Positions 23,125 to 34,677 of a DNA stretch of 64,000 nucleotides are shown one piece after another. Position 1 is the stretch's first letter; every line of letters starts with the position of its first letter. A program made the position numbers and the translations under genes. The DNA comes from Selaginella moellendorffii (Eukaryota > Streptophyta > Lycopodiopsida > Selaginellales > Selaginellaceae): contig NW_003314339.1 of assembly GCF_000143415.4 (NCBI RefSeq), positions 504,966 through 568,965 on the forward strand. The letters are read 5' to 3'. Below the pieces are notes generated by a model. It did not search any database. It saw only the letters and a list, made by a program, of their open reading frames with translations, and was not told the DNA's origin.

Positions 23125-23748
23125 ATCCCCTCGCTGCTTTAATCGCCGTAGCTCCGCACGAAGTCTCAAACCAAGATCATCCGGCAAGTATTCCTTACGG
23201 ATATGAGACTGCATCTTGGTCCAATTTCTAGTCTGCCCTTTTTCAGCACACACTTGGCACCACCAAGTTTTGGCATGATCGGTGAGAAAGGATTGCGCAT
23301 ACGCAACTTTCCTATGATCATCTACCTCTGCCGCTATGAAATAGTTTTCCATATCGTAGACCCAATCTTCCAAAACTTGATAGTCCCACATGCCTCTAAA
23401 GTTGGGTGGTTTCAAAGGCTTGAATTTTGAAACTTGTGCAACCGAGGTTGGCTGTAGAACTTCATTGTCCTCAAAACTTGAAGAGGAGTCTGGTTGCTTA
23501 GGCTTAAATGGTTTAGCTGCCTCAACTTCTTTTATCCTCTTCTTGTTCTCCTTCTTCAATTTGCAAATCTCCCTTCGCAGATTCTCGATCTCGACTTCCT
23601 GAGCCGTACGCTGCAATGCCGCAGCATTTGGCTCTTTCTCTTCTGACTCAGCCTCAGACTCTTCTGCAACATCTCTAGCAGGAGTTTCCTCCTCTCGATT
23701 CGCCCGTTTAGAGGTTTCAGTGTCATCAGCATGGTTCCTCTTCACCAT
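23125..23748 (-). pseudogene. Ty3/Gypsy gag, N-terminal half (element E2)
   Basis: The minus strand from the ATG at 23748 (MVKRNHADDTETS) encodes an acidic, lysine-rich coiled-coil-like segment and then a retrotransposon gag domain (YQVLEDWVYDMENYF, FLTDHAKTWW, LRRLKQRGD). The frame is open up to the LARD insertion at 23124; the continuation is at 15618-15118. The open frame also extends upstream across the primer-binding site to 23949, but the ATG at 23748 is the more sensible start because it lies downstream of that site. Gag would form the particle shell; here it is only half a gene. Confidence 0.85.
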
Positions 23749-23925
23749 CCTACTAGCTGCATGCATGCCTCTATCAGTAACTGAACATGCATACAACATT
23801 CTTACTGAATGGTGCAATCCAACTAATCCTACACAGGTCGCTTCGGATCTACTAGAAAAGTCTTTGCATATGCAACTTGAGTCAGAAAATCTGAAAAAAG
23901 TTGGATAGGAATCGCTGAGACAATT

Positions 23926-23939
23926 CCTCTGATACCAAA
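23926..23939 (-). other. primer-binding site of E2
   Basis: The minus strand reads TTGGTATCAGAGGA next to the LTR end GCGCTACA, the same tRNA-Met type site as in E1. Confidence 0.85.
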
Positions 23940-24440
23940 TGTAGCGCACCTGAATTTGGAGCCGAACTCCAAGCCTGTTATGCTATGAACGAGGGTCCGG
24001 TACAATCCCACAAGCACCAACTCCCCATATCCAACACCTGCATGCAAAATGGTGTCAAACGGAGTCTGGCACAATTTTGGCATACCGGTGGTCTAATGCA
24101 AGGAGGAGGGTACTCCACTGACTAGAGCAGCGTGGAGCTTGGGCTTAGACCCAAGCCGGACGCAGAACAAGAAGCAACATAGCCTAGCGGGAGCCAAACT
24201 AATGTCTCAAATCGGACATGCATTCTAACCACTATCCCTACTATACATTTGGAACCCCCCACATCCCCCCCCCCCGCCCCTTCCCTTGAGCGACACACAC
24301 TTTGGACTTTCACCCCAAGCCTCCCTTAGTACTAGGAGTTAGTCTCTGGGACAAGTCTGAAACTTACTAAATATGAAATGGCACTAGATTATGAATTTGG
24401 ACATGGGACGAACACCATTGTGTTCAGGCTAATCTCTACA
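23940..24440 (-). repeat. 5' LTR of Gypsy element E2
   Basis: The proposed LTR is 501 bp with termini TGTAG and CTACA. It contains a run of ten C residues near 24268 and, on the minus strand, CCAAATGTATAGTAGGG at 24237-24253. That block and the neighbouring CACTTTGGACTTTCACCCC resemble the promoter side of the LARD LTR. The outer end is inferred from the inverted termini; the partner LTR is outside the window. Confidence 0.65.
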
Positions 24441-24454
24441 TTCCATAGATATAT

Positions 24455-24476
24455 GCTCTATTTCGTTAAAGTGGGA
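24455..24476 (+). repeat. left terminal inverted repeat of T
   Basis: 22 bp identical to the reverse complement of 41077-41098, starting GCTCTATTTCG and ending AAAGTGGGA. It lies only 14 bp from the end of the E2 LTR. Confidence 0.8.
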
Positions 24477-25650
24477 TTTATTCAGTAAAATGGGACTAGG
24501 TACAAATTTTCAAGTATTTGAAAATGACGTGAAATTATATGTTTTTTGTCCAGGGGCTAGACATATCTAGGGCATGGTGACTAGCGCAGTGACTTTATGT
24601 CCAGACTGAGTCCATCTGGTTGTATAATAAATCTCATTGTCAAGGTGAACAAGCCGAATCTGAAGCTAAAGAAGAGCGATGGCATGTGCGCACACACTAT
24701 TTGTTTGTTCATTGAGCGTGTGGTGAGCTTTCCAAGATGAACGTCATTCCTATTAGCCAGACATATAACTTAATGGTGAGAACATTTAGATATTATTCAA
24801 TGTTATCTTTTTCTAACAAATCTAATTGTGAAGGTGTAGCAAGAGGCATTGCTAGTCTGGAGAAGTCATTTAACTCATTTGACCCTTAGTGTATTTTCAT
24901 GAAACTAAATAACATTCATATTATTAAGGAATTTCTATAGTACCTTTTTTTTACGACATAGAGGCTTGCATTTCTTTCAAAGGTGATTTAGTAAAAGGCC
25001 TAAGGGCATATGCCATTCTATTTCTCAGACCGGTATTAAGATATACTAGTGCAAAGGGAAAAAGGTATTTGGTGATCAAGTAAATAGCATGAGGGCACAC
25101 GCCATTATAAGCCTAAGCACTAGTGGACACCTCCTTTTTGGTACTCTCAGCGCTACTATCATCCTTCTCCGGGTCAGTTGTTTTGCTTTGGATTGTTGTC
25201 TCTGACGTTACTGGGGCGTTCTCGATAGTTGTTAATGTTGCCGTTTGTTCAGAAAAATGATCACCTGGAGTATAGTACAGGGAGTTTGGAAGACTTATAT
25301 ATTCTACATTTTCACCTATCTCCTTCTCTGTCTCCTTTTCTGCCTCACTTACAGATTATGTGCTTGCCATGAGAACGCTCTTCACCCTAAAATATGGAGT
25401 TCGTTGTGTTATAAAAGGAAACCAACACACACGCTGCAAGGGAATGATGGTACATAAAGCACATAAGCCCACAATATGGGTTTATGTGCCATTAATATGG
25501 GCCACACACCATATTATTAGATTTATGCACGTGTGATTGGTAAATGCATATGTCACATCATCTCAGGCCACATGCCATCACGCCTCCTCTGATTCAGATT
25601 CGGATTGTTCACCTTGAAATAAAATACATTAGAAACTTAGTTAAGGAATA
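24477..25650. other. AT-rich non-coding left arm of T
   Basis: No gene is recognisable. Several half-sites or variants of the T palindrome occur, for example GGGCATATGCC near 25015, GAGGGCACACGCCAT near 25090 and GGCCACATGCCAT at 25566-25578. This is the 3' flank of the DUF7869 gene. Confidence 0.7.
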
Positions 25651-27365
25651 TTAATGAATCTCACCTTGAACCCGGGTTATGAATGCTCTTGCTGCATCTC
25701 TTGCATGGTCTGGCAAGGTGATGGTGGCACTCTGCTTCCGCATCCAACCATGCACAACATTATCCACCGATATGCTCATGCTGGGATCCCTTGGATTCAG
25801 CACCCATCTCTTTTCTAGGCAATCCTTTGTATATCCGGAACTTGGCTTGAACCACTCCACAGTTACATTGAAGGAGTTAGTTTCTGCGTCCTCCTCTGCA
25901 TCAGTGATGCAGCACCCCACCCATATCATTTGTTTTTTATTACTGGGTCTGACAAGCACGACCATTCCTTTGCAGACCTGTACTGGATTGAATGCTGAAT
26001 CCGGCTTCTTGTTCCTCGGCCCACAATAGTGATCCTCAACATCGTTATCTGTCACTGCATTTCCAGAGGACATTGTTCCGCTACTATCTGGTGCTCTGGG
26101 TTCTGGCCAAAAGGACTCTTCCAATTCTTCATATACAACCGGCCCATTTTGGATAGCAGATATAATCTTCTCCCAGTATTCGAGCAAAGGCTTGCACCTC
26201 TGAAAATAGGATTCTCCACCAAACACCAACCCCCTCTTCCAGAAGGCAATATGCTGTCTAATCCCGGCCACTATACTTTCCTGGTCTTTGAGTCCATCCG
26301 GGTGCATCAGCCGTGGGGAACCCTGAGGAATCATAGGTTCCCCAGTTATGGGATCTCTCTTGAAGAGTTCAATGCCGTCCACTGGCAGCCACACTGTGTC
26401 CCATTCTCTCATCTTGTACTCATCACTGGAGCACCGTCACACATGCTAAAATGAAACTGAAGAGGCTTGGAGTGGCCAATCAGCGTTTCGGATCCGTCTC
26501 TGATGTAGCCTCTTACAAACCCCTTAAAGTCTGGAACCTCTGTCAGAAGTGCAGCTTCAACAGTGCCTTTGATGCAATTTTGGAATTTATCGTAGAGTTG
26601 TGGGAGGGTGAGGACATTGGATCGCCGGAGGGACTCTGCCAGGTGACTGAACATGGCATCGACGTCTTCATGAGTGTGCCCAACCATGAGAAAGCCAAGT
26701 GTAACCGTTTCAAATATGCCTTTGGCAACAAGCATCGCCAAGTACGCGAAGACGTACATGTTTTTGTTCTCACTGCCAGCATTGTCTGTTTGGAGCAGAA
26801 GATGGGGTGGAAGGCCACATCGGCCGCAAGAACTTCCTTGAGATTCTGCTTCGTTTGGATGAGGCTGTGCATTCACCAGGCGACCAACCTCGTCGGAATG
26901 GCATGAGGCCTCACGTGATAACCCTACAATCTGACGGCCAACATATTCACTGGGATGGCATGGGGCCCCACACGATATTGCAAGCCTTTGCTCCTCCTTC
27001 AGTTGAACCCTGTATGGGGTTCGATCGACAAGGGCCTTATGCAAGGTTTGTCCGTTCAGCTCAGTCTGCGCACTTTGCAGAGACGTTAAGTGTTTTGCTA
27101 GGGACGCAATCATCATGTTTGCACCCCCGCCACCCCATAGAGGTACAAAGAAGTTCCCATAGTTCTGGGCACCATGCCCATGAGCGATTATGCCAAACAG
27201 AGACACAGGCAGCTGTATGGATGAAGAGATTGCCTTGGGGGCAGGATTGAGTCGAGGTAAGCACGTCTTTTTCTGGTCCATTTTGTCGTGGATGATGCAG
27301 AGGTAAGAGTCAGGTCTCTCCATGGAGAGAATCCTGTTATGATAATATGCAGTCCTGCAGCTTCT
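25651..27365 (-). pseudogene. DUF7869-family protein of T, C-terminal part
   Basis: Read on the minus strand this encodes YLCIIHDKMDQKKT (27265-27310), LLLQTDNAGSENKN (26765-26805) and FLMVGHTHEDVDAMF (26650-26700), the hallmark blocks of the eukaryotic DUF7869 family. It is followed by a C-terminal domain with PQGSPRLM and a Tudor/BAH-like stretch (WVGCCITDAEED). The spaced Asp, Asp-Asn and His-Glu-Asp-Val-Asp motifs could form an RNase H-type DDE centre, so a transposase role is inferred, not shown. The frame shifts near 26415, between DGAPVM and EYKMREW. Two T palindromes at 26897-26976 lie in the reading path, perhaps in an intron. The N-terminal part is at 33103-34467, beyond a LARD insertion. 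Confidence 0.75.
26897..26976. repeat. two T palindromes inside the DUF7869 gene
   Basis: AATGGCATGAGGCCTCACGT at 26897-26916 and ATGGCATGGGGCCCCACACG at 26955-26974. They sit between conserved coding blocks, so they probably mark an intron or linker; the splice sites were not resolved. Confidence 0.7.
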
Positions 27366-27922
27366 TGTGAGACACAAAATCCCTAGGCCCCAAAGTGGAG
27401 CCGGAAGGGTGCCACATGGTAGTGGCCGAAGCGAGAGCCAAACGAGCGTAACACGTTTGGACCAAAAGCTCCGACTTGAAAAGTCAAGAGCGGGAGTGGA
27501 ACTCCCAACGAAGTGCTCGAGGAACGAGCACGAAGCGAGCAAAAGGCGAGGCTCCAAAAAGGGACCCAAAAGGACCAACACATGACACGTGGGAGTGTCC
27601 GAGATGGACTCGAGTTGGAGTCCGAGGTGGAGTCCGAGATGGACCCGAGTTGGAGTCCGAAGTGGAGTCCGAGATGGACCCGAGTTGGAGTCCGAAGTGG
27701 AGTCCGAGATGGACCCGAGTTGGAGTCCGAAGTGGAGTCCGAGATGGACCCGAGATGGAGTCCGAGATGGAGTCCGAGATGGAGTCCGAGGTGGACCCGA
27801 GATGGACCCGAAATGGAGTCCGAGATGGAGTCCGAGATGGACCCGAGATGGAGTCCGAGATGGACCCGAGATGGACCCGAGATGGAGTCCGAGATGGAGT
27901 CCAAAGTCGAGACCGAGACCTG

Positions 27923-27954
<32 letters not shown>

Positions 27955-29062
27955 TCGGGACCGAGACCGAGACCGAGACCGAGGCCGAGGCCGAGACTGA
28001 GCCCGAGCCCGAGTCCGAGTCCGAATCCGAGTCCGAGTCCGAGTCCGAGTCCGAGTCCGGAGCCTGAGAAGGTGAAAGCCCAAAGCGTTCGTCTCCCAGA
28101 CCCTGGGGGGTTTGGTGAGCTCCAAAAGTATAGTAGGGGGAGGACTGCAGTGGAGCCAGTTTGGCCAGGAAAGGCCAGTTTGGCCCAGGAAGGCCGGACC
28201 CAGTGTTGGGAGATGAGCTGCCCACTGGGAGGTCCAAGACTAGAGTGAACACGGACCGACAAGCGGGGTAGCTTGGTGAAGTGTTCAAGAGCCGGCTCTA
28301 GTTCCCCCGGGAGATCGACTGGCCGATGCTCCCAGTCCAAGTGTGGGTGGCACTACCTACTTGGATACCTGGTGTGGCTCAATGGAACCCGCTCTAAGCC
28401 CATGTCTAGAGCACCCAAGGGCAGAAGGCGAGGAGAGTACCCAGGTGGCTCGCGTAAGGTCACGGTGTTCCGAAATGTTGTCCCAAAGGCCCAGACTGTG
28501 GAAAGGAAGAGGAGCAGTCCTCTGGGCTAGTGACCAAGGACACAGTCGTGTGGTGAGGAAGTCCCAGAGGACCGTGGGACTTAGTGGTCGGGCCTGTGGG
28601 TCTCGATCCAGTGGCAGTGTTGGCAAACACGGCCAGGGGCAGAAAGGGACTTAGTGGGGACTGACAGAGGGATATTGGGGAAGGCTATTCCCCTTGTCGG
28701 TGGGCATCCTAAGGATGCTAAGGAGTGGGTCTGAGATGACCACTCACGGATGGTTTGCCTAGTCTTGGAGAGCCAAGACGGTGATGCAAGTGGTATTGGA
28801 CTACCAGTGTGGCAAAGGTGATTGGGCATGGCCTTAGCGTAACGGGCTGCTATGTCGGTGGTACCTTTGAGTGTCGGTCATGGGATCGGACACGTGGAGC
28901 ACTTGGACCAAGTGCAAATGTTGAGTGGCATGGATGCCATTCTCGGGGCTAGCAAGTCCCAAGTCCTGGATTGGACTTATGGAGGTTGTGAATGAGACTC
29001 CTCCAAGTGGTCAGAAGTGTGGTTAAGTGACTAAAGTAGAATGGAAAATTTAGTCGCTTACA
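27366..29062 (+). repeat. 5' LTR of nested LARD
   Basis: 1697 bp, starting TGTGAGACAC and ending GTCGCTTACA. The minisatellite lies at about 27600-28065, where all six frames are open without meaning. Confidence 0.9.
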
Positions 29063-29064
29063 AC

Positions 29065-29078
29065 TTGGTATCGGAGCT
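29065..29078 (+). other. primer-binding site of nested LARD
   Basis: TTGGTATCGGAGC begins 2 bp after the LTR end, complementary to initiator-Met tRNA with one mismatch. Confidence 0.85.
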
Positions 29079-32000
29079 GTTCCTTAGTCCGACTTTTATT
29101 GGTGCTCAAGTATATCACCACTAGTGTTGGCATCGGAAGGTCCGAGGAGTGGGCCTATCCTTGAGGAGTAGCAAGTCGGGAAGACATGGCTTTCCATTAC
29201 AGTTCATGTGTGAACTTGTAGACAAAGTGGTGGATAGAAAAGGGCCAGTAAGGGAACGACTTTGGGATCTTGGGAACAGTATATGGTTTTCCTCAAAGAG
29301 TTGAGGATGTGATCCAGATGAGCGTTTGACTTAGCAAACTGGCTAATGTAGTTGTGGTAAACAACTACAGTTGGGATCACGGGAAAGATAAAGACTCCAA
29401 AGCAATAAAGGAGTCACAAGATTTTCCTCATATAGTTGAGGTTGGTGCTCATGAATGTGAGACCAGAAGTAATGACCGTGGGAGGTCAAATACGGAAGAG
29501 GACTCAAGTCCTTGAAAAGGTAGCCGGGGCTACCTCTAATAAATGCTGGAACAACCCAAGGAGTTGGGGGTGTATTAAGTGGATGAGTTGGTGTTCTCAT
29601 CACATGGACAAGTAGTCCTAAGGGGTAAAGGTTGCCCCCAGAGAACAAAATCAAGTGTCGGAGTAACACTTGTGAAAATAGTCCTTTTGAGTAGGACAGG
29701 AATGCAAGAAGTGTATTCCAGTGAGCTAGTGCCTCACAAGTAGGACCTTACGGGTCTGTGGGTTAACCAAGTCCAAAACTGCTGGATGACTCAAGTAGAG
29801 TCAACGGATGGTCCTAAAAGGACTGATGGAAGCATTTGGACTGAGGTGTGTTGTACCCCACAAAGGATGGGGGGGGATCATAGGATCCAAGGATGAGAAC
29901 AGAGGGTATCTCATCAATGGCAAAATGTGCCATGCTAAAGTTATGGGAAAGGTGTTCTCAGAAGAAAACAACTTTGATATAAAGTTGTGTGTGACCTCTA
30001 TGGTGCAGTGTTAACGGATGGTTGGCATGAGAAAGAGCGGTGTTGGTCTTGGCAAAGACTTAGACACGAAGGGGAAATGTCATAGAGGTAGGCTCGTGGA
30101 GCCGATGGTGTGGAGACACCAAATGTGCCAAGGTGTGATACCTTGAGGCTATGTTGGTGGGTTCATGAGAACCCCTTGCCAAAGGAATCCCAATGGAAAT
30201 GGGAATAGCATAGCCTAAACTGCAGAGCATGCAGTTGGAGTGTGGTGACCCAGATAATGATGGAGGTGTGGAAGCACCAGCAATGAGTTGTAGGACTTGA
30301 CAACTATGAGGCAACTAAGCAAGAGGTGCAAAATAACTGGTTAAACGGGTAGAAGGTAGCTACCCAAGACTTCTTAATAGCATAAGGAAGTTGGATATAC
30401 CCTTACGGGGGATAAGTTGCTTGTGTTGCGATATAGTAAGTCAATGTCATAAAAGGAAATACTCATTGTCAAGAAAGCCATCATTGGGACACCCGAACAC
30501 TCTAGAACACCAGAAGGTGGTGTTTGATGTCGCGAGGGCAATGGATAAAGCCCAAGGGACTAAGTCCCTAGCGAATGATGGATAGAAGGTGCTATCCAAA
30601 TGTCCAAGGTTGCGGAGACAGGAGAGGACTGTCTACCCGAGTTGGACAAAGCCAAAAATGGAATTTTGGCAAGGCTAGTGATGGGTATGTAAAGGCCCAT
30701 AAGCAACAATGTAATCCCAGTGTGTGGGATTATAAGGTGAGCATACCCGGATTGAGGAACCACTCCCTAGGCTATTGGGTAGGTTCATCCCTAAGAATAC
30801 TTGCTAAAGCATGATAGAAAGTGCAAAGCTATCCTCCTGGTCTGGAGGAGAATGACCAAAGGAAAGGTGTGAAGCCCAAAAGCAAGAAGTAAGGGGATAG
30901 AACCGAACCGTAGGAATCAAAGGGCATAACCAAGGTTGGTTATGCCAGCTGGGAGTGGAGAATCAAGTGGGGGCTCAAGGGTGTTGCCGCTAACAACCGT
31001 GATGCCATGGAGAGTCTAAAATATGGAATTGTCCATGTTAGACTATGTGGCATTTGGAAGGCTTGCAAAAAGGGAGGCCTTAGCAAGCTGAGGGACAGAG
31101 TTCCTTCAAGGTTCCCAAAGACGATTCTAGGCAGCTTAGTACCTAGAAAGGCCAAGTGTAAATGGTTCATAGAACGCGCGAAATCAGAGTGGCGCAGCAG
31201 AAGCGTGGTCTTGAAGCTTGCCATGAGGCAAGGCTGTCAAGGTTAGGGAAGTAGTTCCCGAGTGTTCAAAGAGAGGGCTTTGAACGAAAGTTGATGGTTA
31301 GGGACTTCCACGCTTATGCATGAACCATGTTACGGTGGCCGGATGACTTGCTAAGTGAGATTGGCAAGTTGGGGGGAACAAATACCCTAGTTGAAGGTGC
31401 TAACTTCAAAAAGGGTGGCCCATGGGGCCAAGCATGGAGGAGCCCATGCATGATCACAGATATGTCAAGTGAGAGGACTTGGCAGTGTGGGGGAACTAGG
31501 TTCCTAAGCTGTGATCTGTAGCGCGCTTTAAAAATAAGTTGGTGCACCGGCGTGGGGAGTCACGCCAGGCATCTTGTGTGATGCCGTCCGTAGATGCATA
31601 TACGGAGGTTGGGTTCGAGTCCCGACCCTCTAGTGCTTGGGTTCGAGTCCCAAATCACTAGGGCGTGGTGATGGTTTGGAATATGAGGACACTCATATTT
31701 CGGTGGTCATGGACTCTCAGTGGGGAGACTGGTTTGGGCACACCACCAAGCGAGGGATGCCTCGGAGTCGTGATGCACGGTTAGATTGCTTAGTGTGAAA
31801 GCTCAGCATATCTAACTTGAACGCTTTGGTGCAAGTGGCACCAAGGTCGTGGTGAGTGAAATGGGGACACCTAATCTCAGTTGCTATGAACCCTTGGCCG
31901 TAAGGGCTGGCTTGGGTGCACCGCCAAGTGTGGGGGATGCCCCCGGGGTTATAGTCAACAACTTGGAGGTCTAGAAGACCAAGCACCTTTTGGCAACTCT

Positions 32001-32860
32001 GTTAAGGTGCCAAGGTGAGATCACTAGGTGATCTTATGGCCAGATAAGGACAAGGTCCTTGGTTGGCTAAGGGATGAAGTTCCTGGTTCAAAATGTTGAA
32101 ATTGAACTGTTTAAGGTGGTGTGGCTTTTTCGTGATGACCAAGTGGGAAGAGCACCTAAGGGAAATAAACTATGTCCGTGCGATGGCATAGTGAGTCCGA
32201 GGAAAGTAGTCTCTATAAAAGACCCATGGGAGGGTCACGAAGTTGGGCCGTGGATAGAGCCCATAGCAGAAGATGCTAAAGAGACGTGCTAGGGGTGAAC
32301 ATCCTCCGGACTTGGCAAAGAAGAGTCTTTGCTATGGAACCGAAAGGATACCTCAAAAATGGAGGTAGCGATCCTATGTTGCTGGGTGCAACAATCAAGG
32401 GTAGGAGCAAAGGACTGGTGGCCAAGTTTGGGCCATGGAATTTAATGGAAGGGATCCAAATGGCAAAGTTAGCCAAGGAACACTAATGTGTTTGATACTA
32501 ACGGTTTGTGGGAAAGGAAGTGGACTTCCAAGGATGGATTCCTAAGTGCTCCAATTTGGCGAAGTAAAAGCTCCAAGTGAGGGAGCGGCAAAGTAGCCAA
32601 AAGATAGGGCCGTGGACAGCCCTAGCACCAAAATATGATAACTGGAACTTAGTGCACAAAGGTGGCATGAAATCGAACAGAGGATGATGGTGCCCTCAAG
32701 TGGAGAACTTCCTAGGATGAGGAAGTGGAGTTGCACAATATGTGCAATGCAAGGTGTCGGAGACACCTAGGAAATTGACTTCGAGAAGTCAGAATTAAAA
32801 GTTCCAAGGTGTATGGATTATGTCGAGGGAAAATGAGACCACTCAAGAAGGAGTAGCGGG
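29079..32860 (+). repeat. LARD internal region, non-coding, 3' end deleted
   Basis: Its reverse complement matches 17475-21333 and 58155-62041. No gag or pol similarity is visible. It ends in GAGTAGCGGGATTG, where a deletion joins it to the LTR. Confidence 0.85.
31611..31651 (+). other. tandem tRNA B-box-like motifs in LARD internal region
   Basis: GGGTTCGAGTCCC occurs twice, at 31611-31623 and 31639-31651. This fits the RNA polymerase III B-box consensus GGTTCGANTCC. It is conserved in the other internal regions (about 11108-11150, 18747-18795 and 59454-59505 in reverse). No convincing A-box or tRNA cloverleaf was seen, so this is not called a tRNA. Confidence 0.5.
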
Positions 32861-33102
32861 ATTGGGCATGGCCTTAGCGTAACAGGCTGCTATGTCGGTG
32901 GTACCTTTGAGTGTCGGTCATGGGATCGGACACGTGGAGCACTTGGACCAAGTGCAAATGTTGAGTGGCATGGATGCCATTCTCGGGGCTAGCAAGTCCC
33001 AAGTCTTGGATTGGACTTATGGAGGTTGTGAATGAGACTCCTCCAAGTGGTCAGAGGTGTGGTTAAGTGACTAAAGTAGAATGGAAAATTTAGTCGCTTA
33101 CA
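32861..33102 (+). repeat. truncated 3' LTR of nested LARD
   Basis: Only the terminal 242 bp remain, ending GTCGCTTACA before the CTTCT duplication. Confidence 0.85.
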
Positions 33103-34467
33103 CTTCTCTGCTCGATGTTGTGGTCGAGCCGCCTTCTAACCAACGTCTCTCGCTCTTGAGCGCTGCAAGAATTCTTCGACAAAGCCATTTTGATAGCAGT
33201 GCACTCGTCACACTTTGAAAAGCTGGAGTACTTTCCTATACTCACATCCCTGAACCTGTTACTCCACAATCTACTAAATCTAGATTGGCTCAGCTTCCTG
33301 TAGCCATTACTTTGGAGTTCCCGATTCACATCTTCCAATATGGCCCCCTTGGTATACATGGAAGGGAGAACTCGTTGGGTGTCTCGTGTTCCATCTTCCA
33401 AGAGGCGGGTTTTATGTGGTTGCTGCTCGCTACATGTCTCGACAAACTTCTTGAAGATTGCCTCTCCATATACAACATGACCCCTGGTTTTGTGCGTACC
33501 GTCGTTCCCATGGACTGCCTGTTGAACCCTTTGTTCCTCGAACTCAGTTTTGATTCTGTAGAATGTGGTTCGAGGGACTCCATAAATGATTTTCCATGCC
33601 TTCATGCAGACCAAACCCCTCTAGAAGACCATGCCCCCCACCTGATGTTCTGAAGCATCAACAGATGACCGTAATGCCTCATACACAAAATTGCGAGCTG
33701 CCTTCCAGGACAATGTCTTGAATCTTGCTCTCTCCTCTTCAATAGCATCCCAATCAGCATGTTGACAGCACCTCCTCTTGCAACAAGCAACTGTTGAGAC
33801 CATTCGAACCTCCATCGCCATTTTCTGCCTTTTCGGTTCGTTGCTCAGATCCCTTTGGCTGCGCTTTAAGAAGGTGTACTTTCTTTTCCCATGAAGAGAT
33901 GTTCTGTCATCAGTTGTAGTGGTGTTTGATTGTGAATCCTTCACATTCTCAAACACTAAGTGCCTCAATTTCCACCGCACAATGCTTCCAATAGTCAGAC
34001 TGTTTTCTTCTGTGTCAACAACCTCTAAAATCGCAACTCCAATATCATCCCAGCCCAATTCTTGATTAGCAACCGCATCTCTTGGATCGACAACTGTGGC
34101 TAAGCCCTCAGCTACCACCTCCCCCTCGGGGTTGTTTAGAAACACCTTCGCCTGGATCTATGTAGCACGGTTCTTAAGATCCACGGAGGGAACATGCGTC
34201 GCACTTGCGCTGTCCCCAACATCTGCTTTCTTCTGAAGATTTTCTTCTGAAGATCCCCAACATCTGCTTTACCCCAACAACCATCTCTCCTCGTTCAATA
34301 GCGACCACATTCCCATCGAAGACAGTTTCTACTGATACAGCAGCATTGCCTTCCCCAAGCCTTTGACAGTGTATAACAAAGTTCCAATCCATAGACACAA
34401 GGGTCCCTTTTGCAACTCTCTTCCAACCATTCAAAATGTAAACCTTTTCCCCAACCCTGAAGGCCAT
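33103..34467 (-). pseudogene. DUF7869-family protein of T, N-terminal part
   Basis: The minus strand from the ATG at 34467 starts MAFRVGEKVYILNGW, followed by a small beta-rich segment (KGTLVSMDW, VSVETVFDG) reminiscent of domains in plant transposon proteins. From 34145 come a linker with a basic KRKYTFLKRSQR patch, then CCKRRCCQHADW, RFKTLSWKAARNFVYEALRSS and VCMKAWKIIYGVPRTTFYRI. The last three are typical N-terminal blocks of DUF7869 proteins. The frame continues with a Cys pair (FSKCDECTAI) and ends at the LARD insertion. A single in-frame TAG at about 33618-33623 interrupts an otherwise continuous frame; the joint between the first block and 34145 needs an intron or frame change. Confidence 0.75.
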
Positions 34468-34548
34468 TCTGAAAGTGCAGAAAAGAAGTTAAGACCATAC
34501 AAAAATTGATTGGAGAATGGTATAAATCATGACATACCAAACAACCTC

Positions 34549-34572
34549 AATAGCATGAGGCCACATGCCATT
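34549..34572. repeat. T palindrome in the divergent intergenic region
   Basis: TAGCATGAGGCCACATGCCA, one of the near-consensus copies, about 80 bp upstream of the DUF7869 start. Confidence 0.85.
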
Positions 34573-34622
34573 ATTCAAATATGCTATTGACACCCACGTG
34601 AAATTTCGCATTCACAAAATTG

Positions 34623-34677
34623 GCATGAGCCCTCATGCCATTAGTGGTACCACTAATGGCATGAGGCCTCACGCTAT
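34623..34677. repeat. long near-perfect palindrome centred on GGTACC
   Basis: Two T palindromes are fused in mirror image through a centre at GGTACC. The inner 30 bp (CATGCCATTAGT..ACTAATGGCATG) is a perfect palindrome, and pairing continues outward with few mismatches to about 34623 and 34677. It is about 160 bp upstream of the DUF7869 start codon. Confidence 0.9.

Larger units (their letters stand above)
15614..23129 (-). mobile_element. full-length LARD retrotransposon with TSD ATCCC
   Basis: The element spans 15619-23124 (7506 bp including 100 N) and is flanked by ATCCC at 15614-15618 and 23125-23129. It has two complete LTRs (15619-17474 and 21334-23124), a primer-binding site next to the right-hand LTR and a 3.86-kb internal region with no recognisable protein. 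It is the best reference copy of the family in this window. Its lack of coding sequence fits a LARD that depends on the enzymes of a Gypsy partner. Confidence 0.92.
27361..33107 (+). mobile_element. LARD inserted in the DUF7869 gene, TSD CTTCT
   Basis: The element spans 27366-33102 (5737 bp), flanked by CTTCT at 27361-27365 and 33103-33107. The left LTR is complete (27366-29062). A primer-binding site and an internal region follow. The right LTR is reduced to its last roughly 240 bp (32861-33102) by a deletion between GGATTG sequences in the internal region and the LTR. Both outer termini are intact, so the insertion was canonical and the deletion came later. It cuts the DUF7869 reading frame between NIEQRS and the downstream tyrosine-rich block, disabling the gene. 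Confidence 0.92.

Noticed and set aside
24446-24454. TATATGC as target duplication of T
   Set aside because: It occurs near both ends but at different distances from the inverted repeats, so it cannot be a simple duplication without assuming extra bases.
26409-28340. A single 643-codon frame joining Ser/Gly-rich sequence to the DUF7869 motifs
   Set aside because: The N-terminal half is antisense LARD LTR; only the part below 27366 belongs to the DUF7869 gene. The fusion is a by-product of the insertion.
31606-31660. tRNA gene
   Set aside because: B-box-like motifs without a matching A-box, acceptor stem or cloverleaf.
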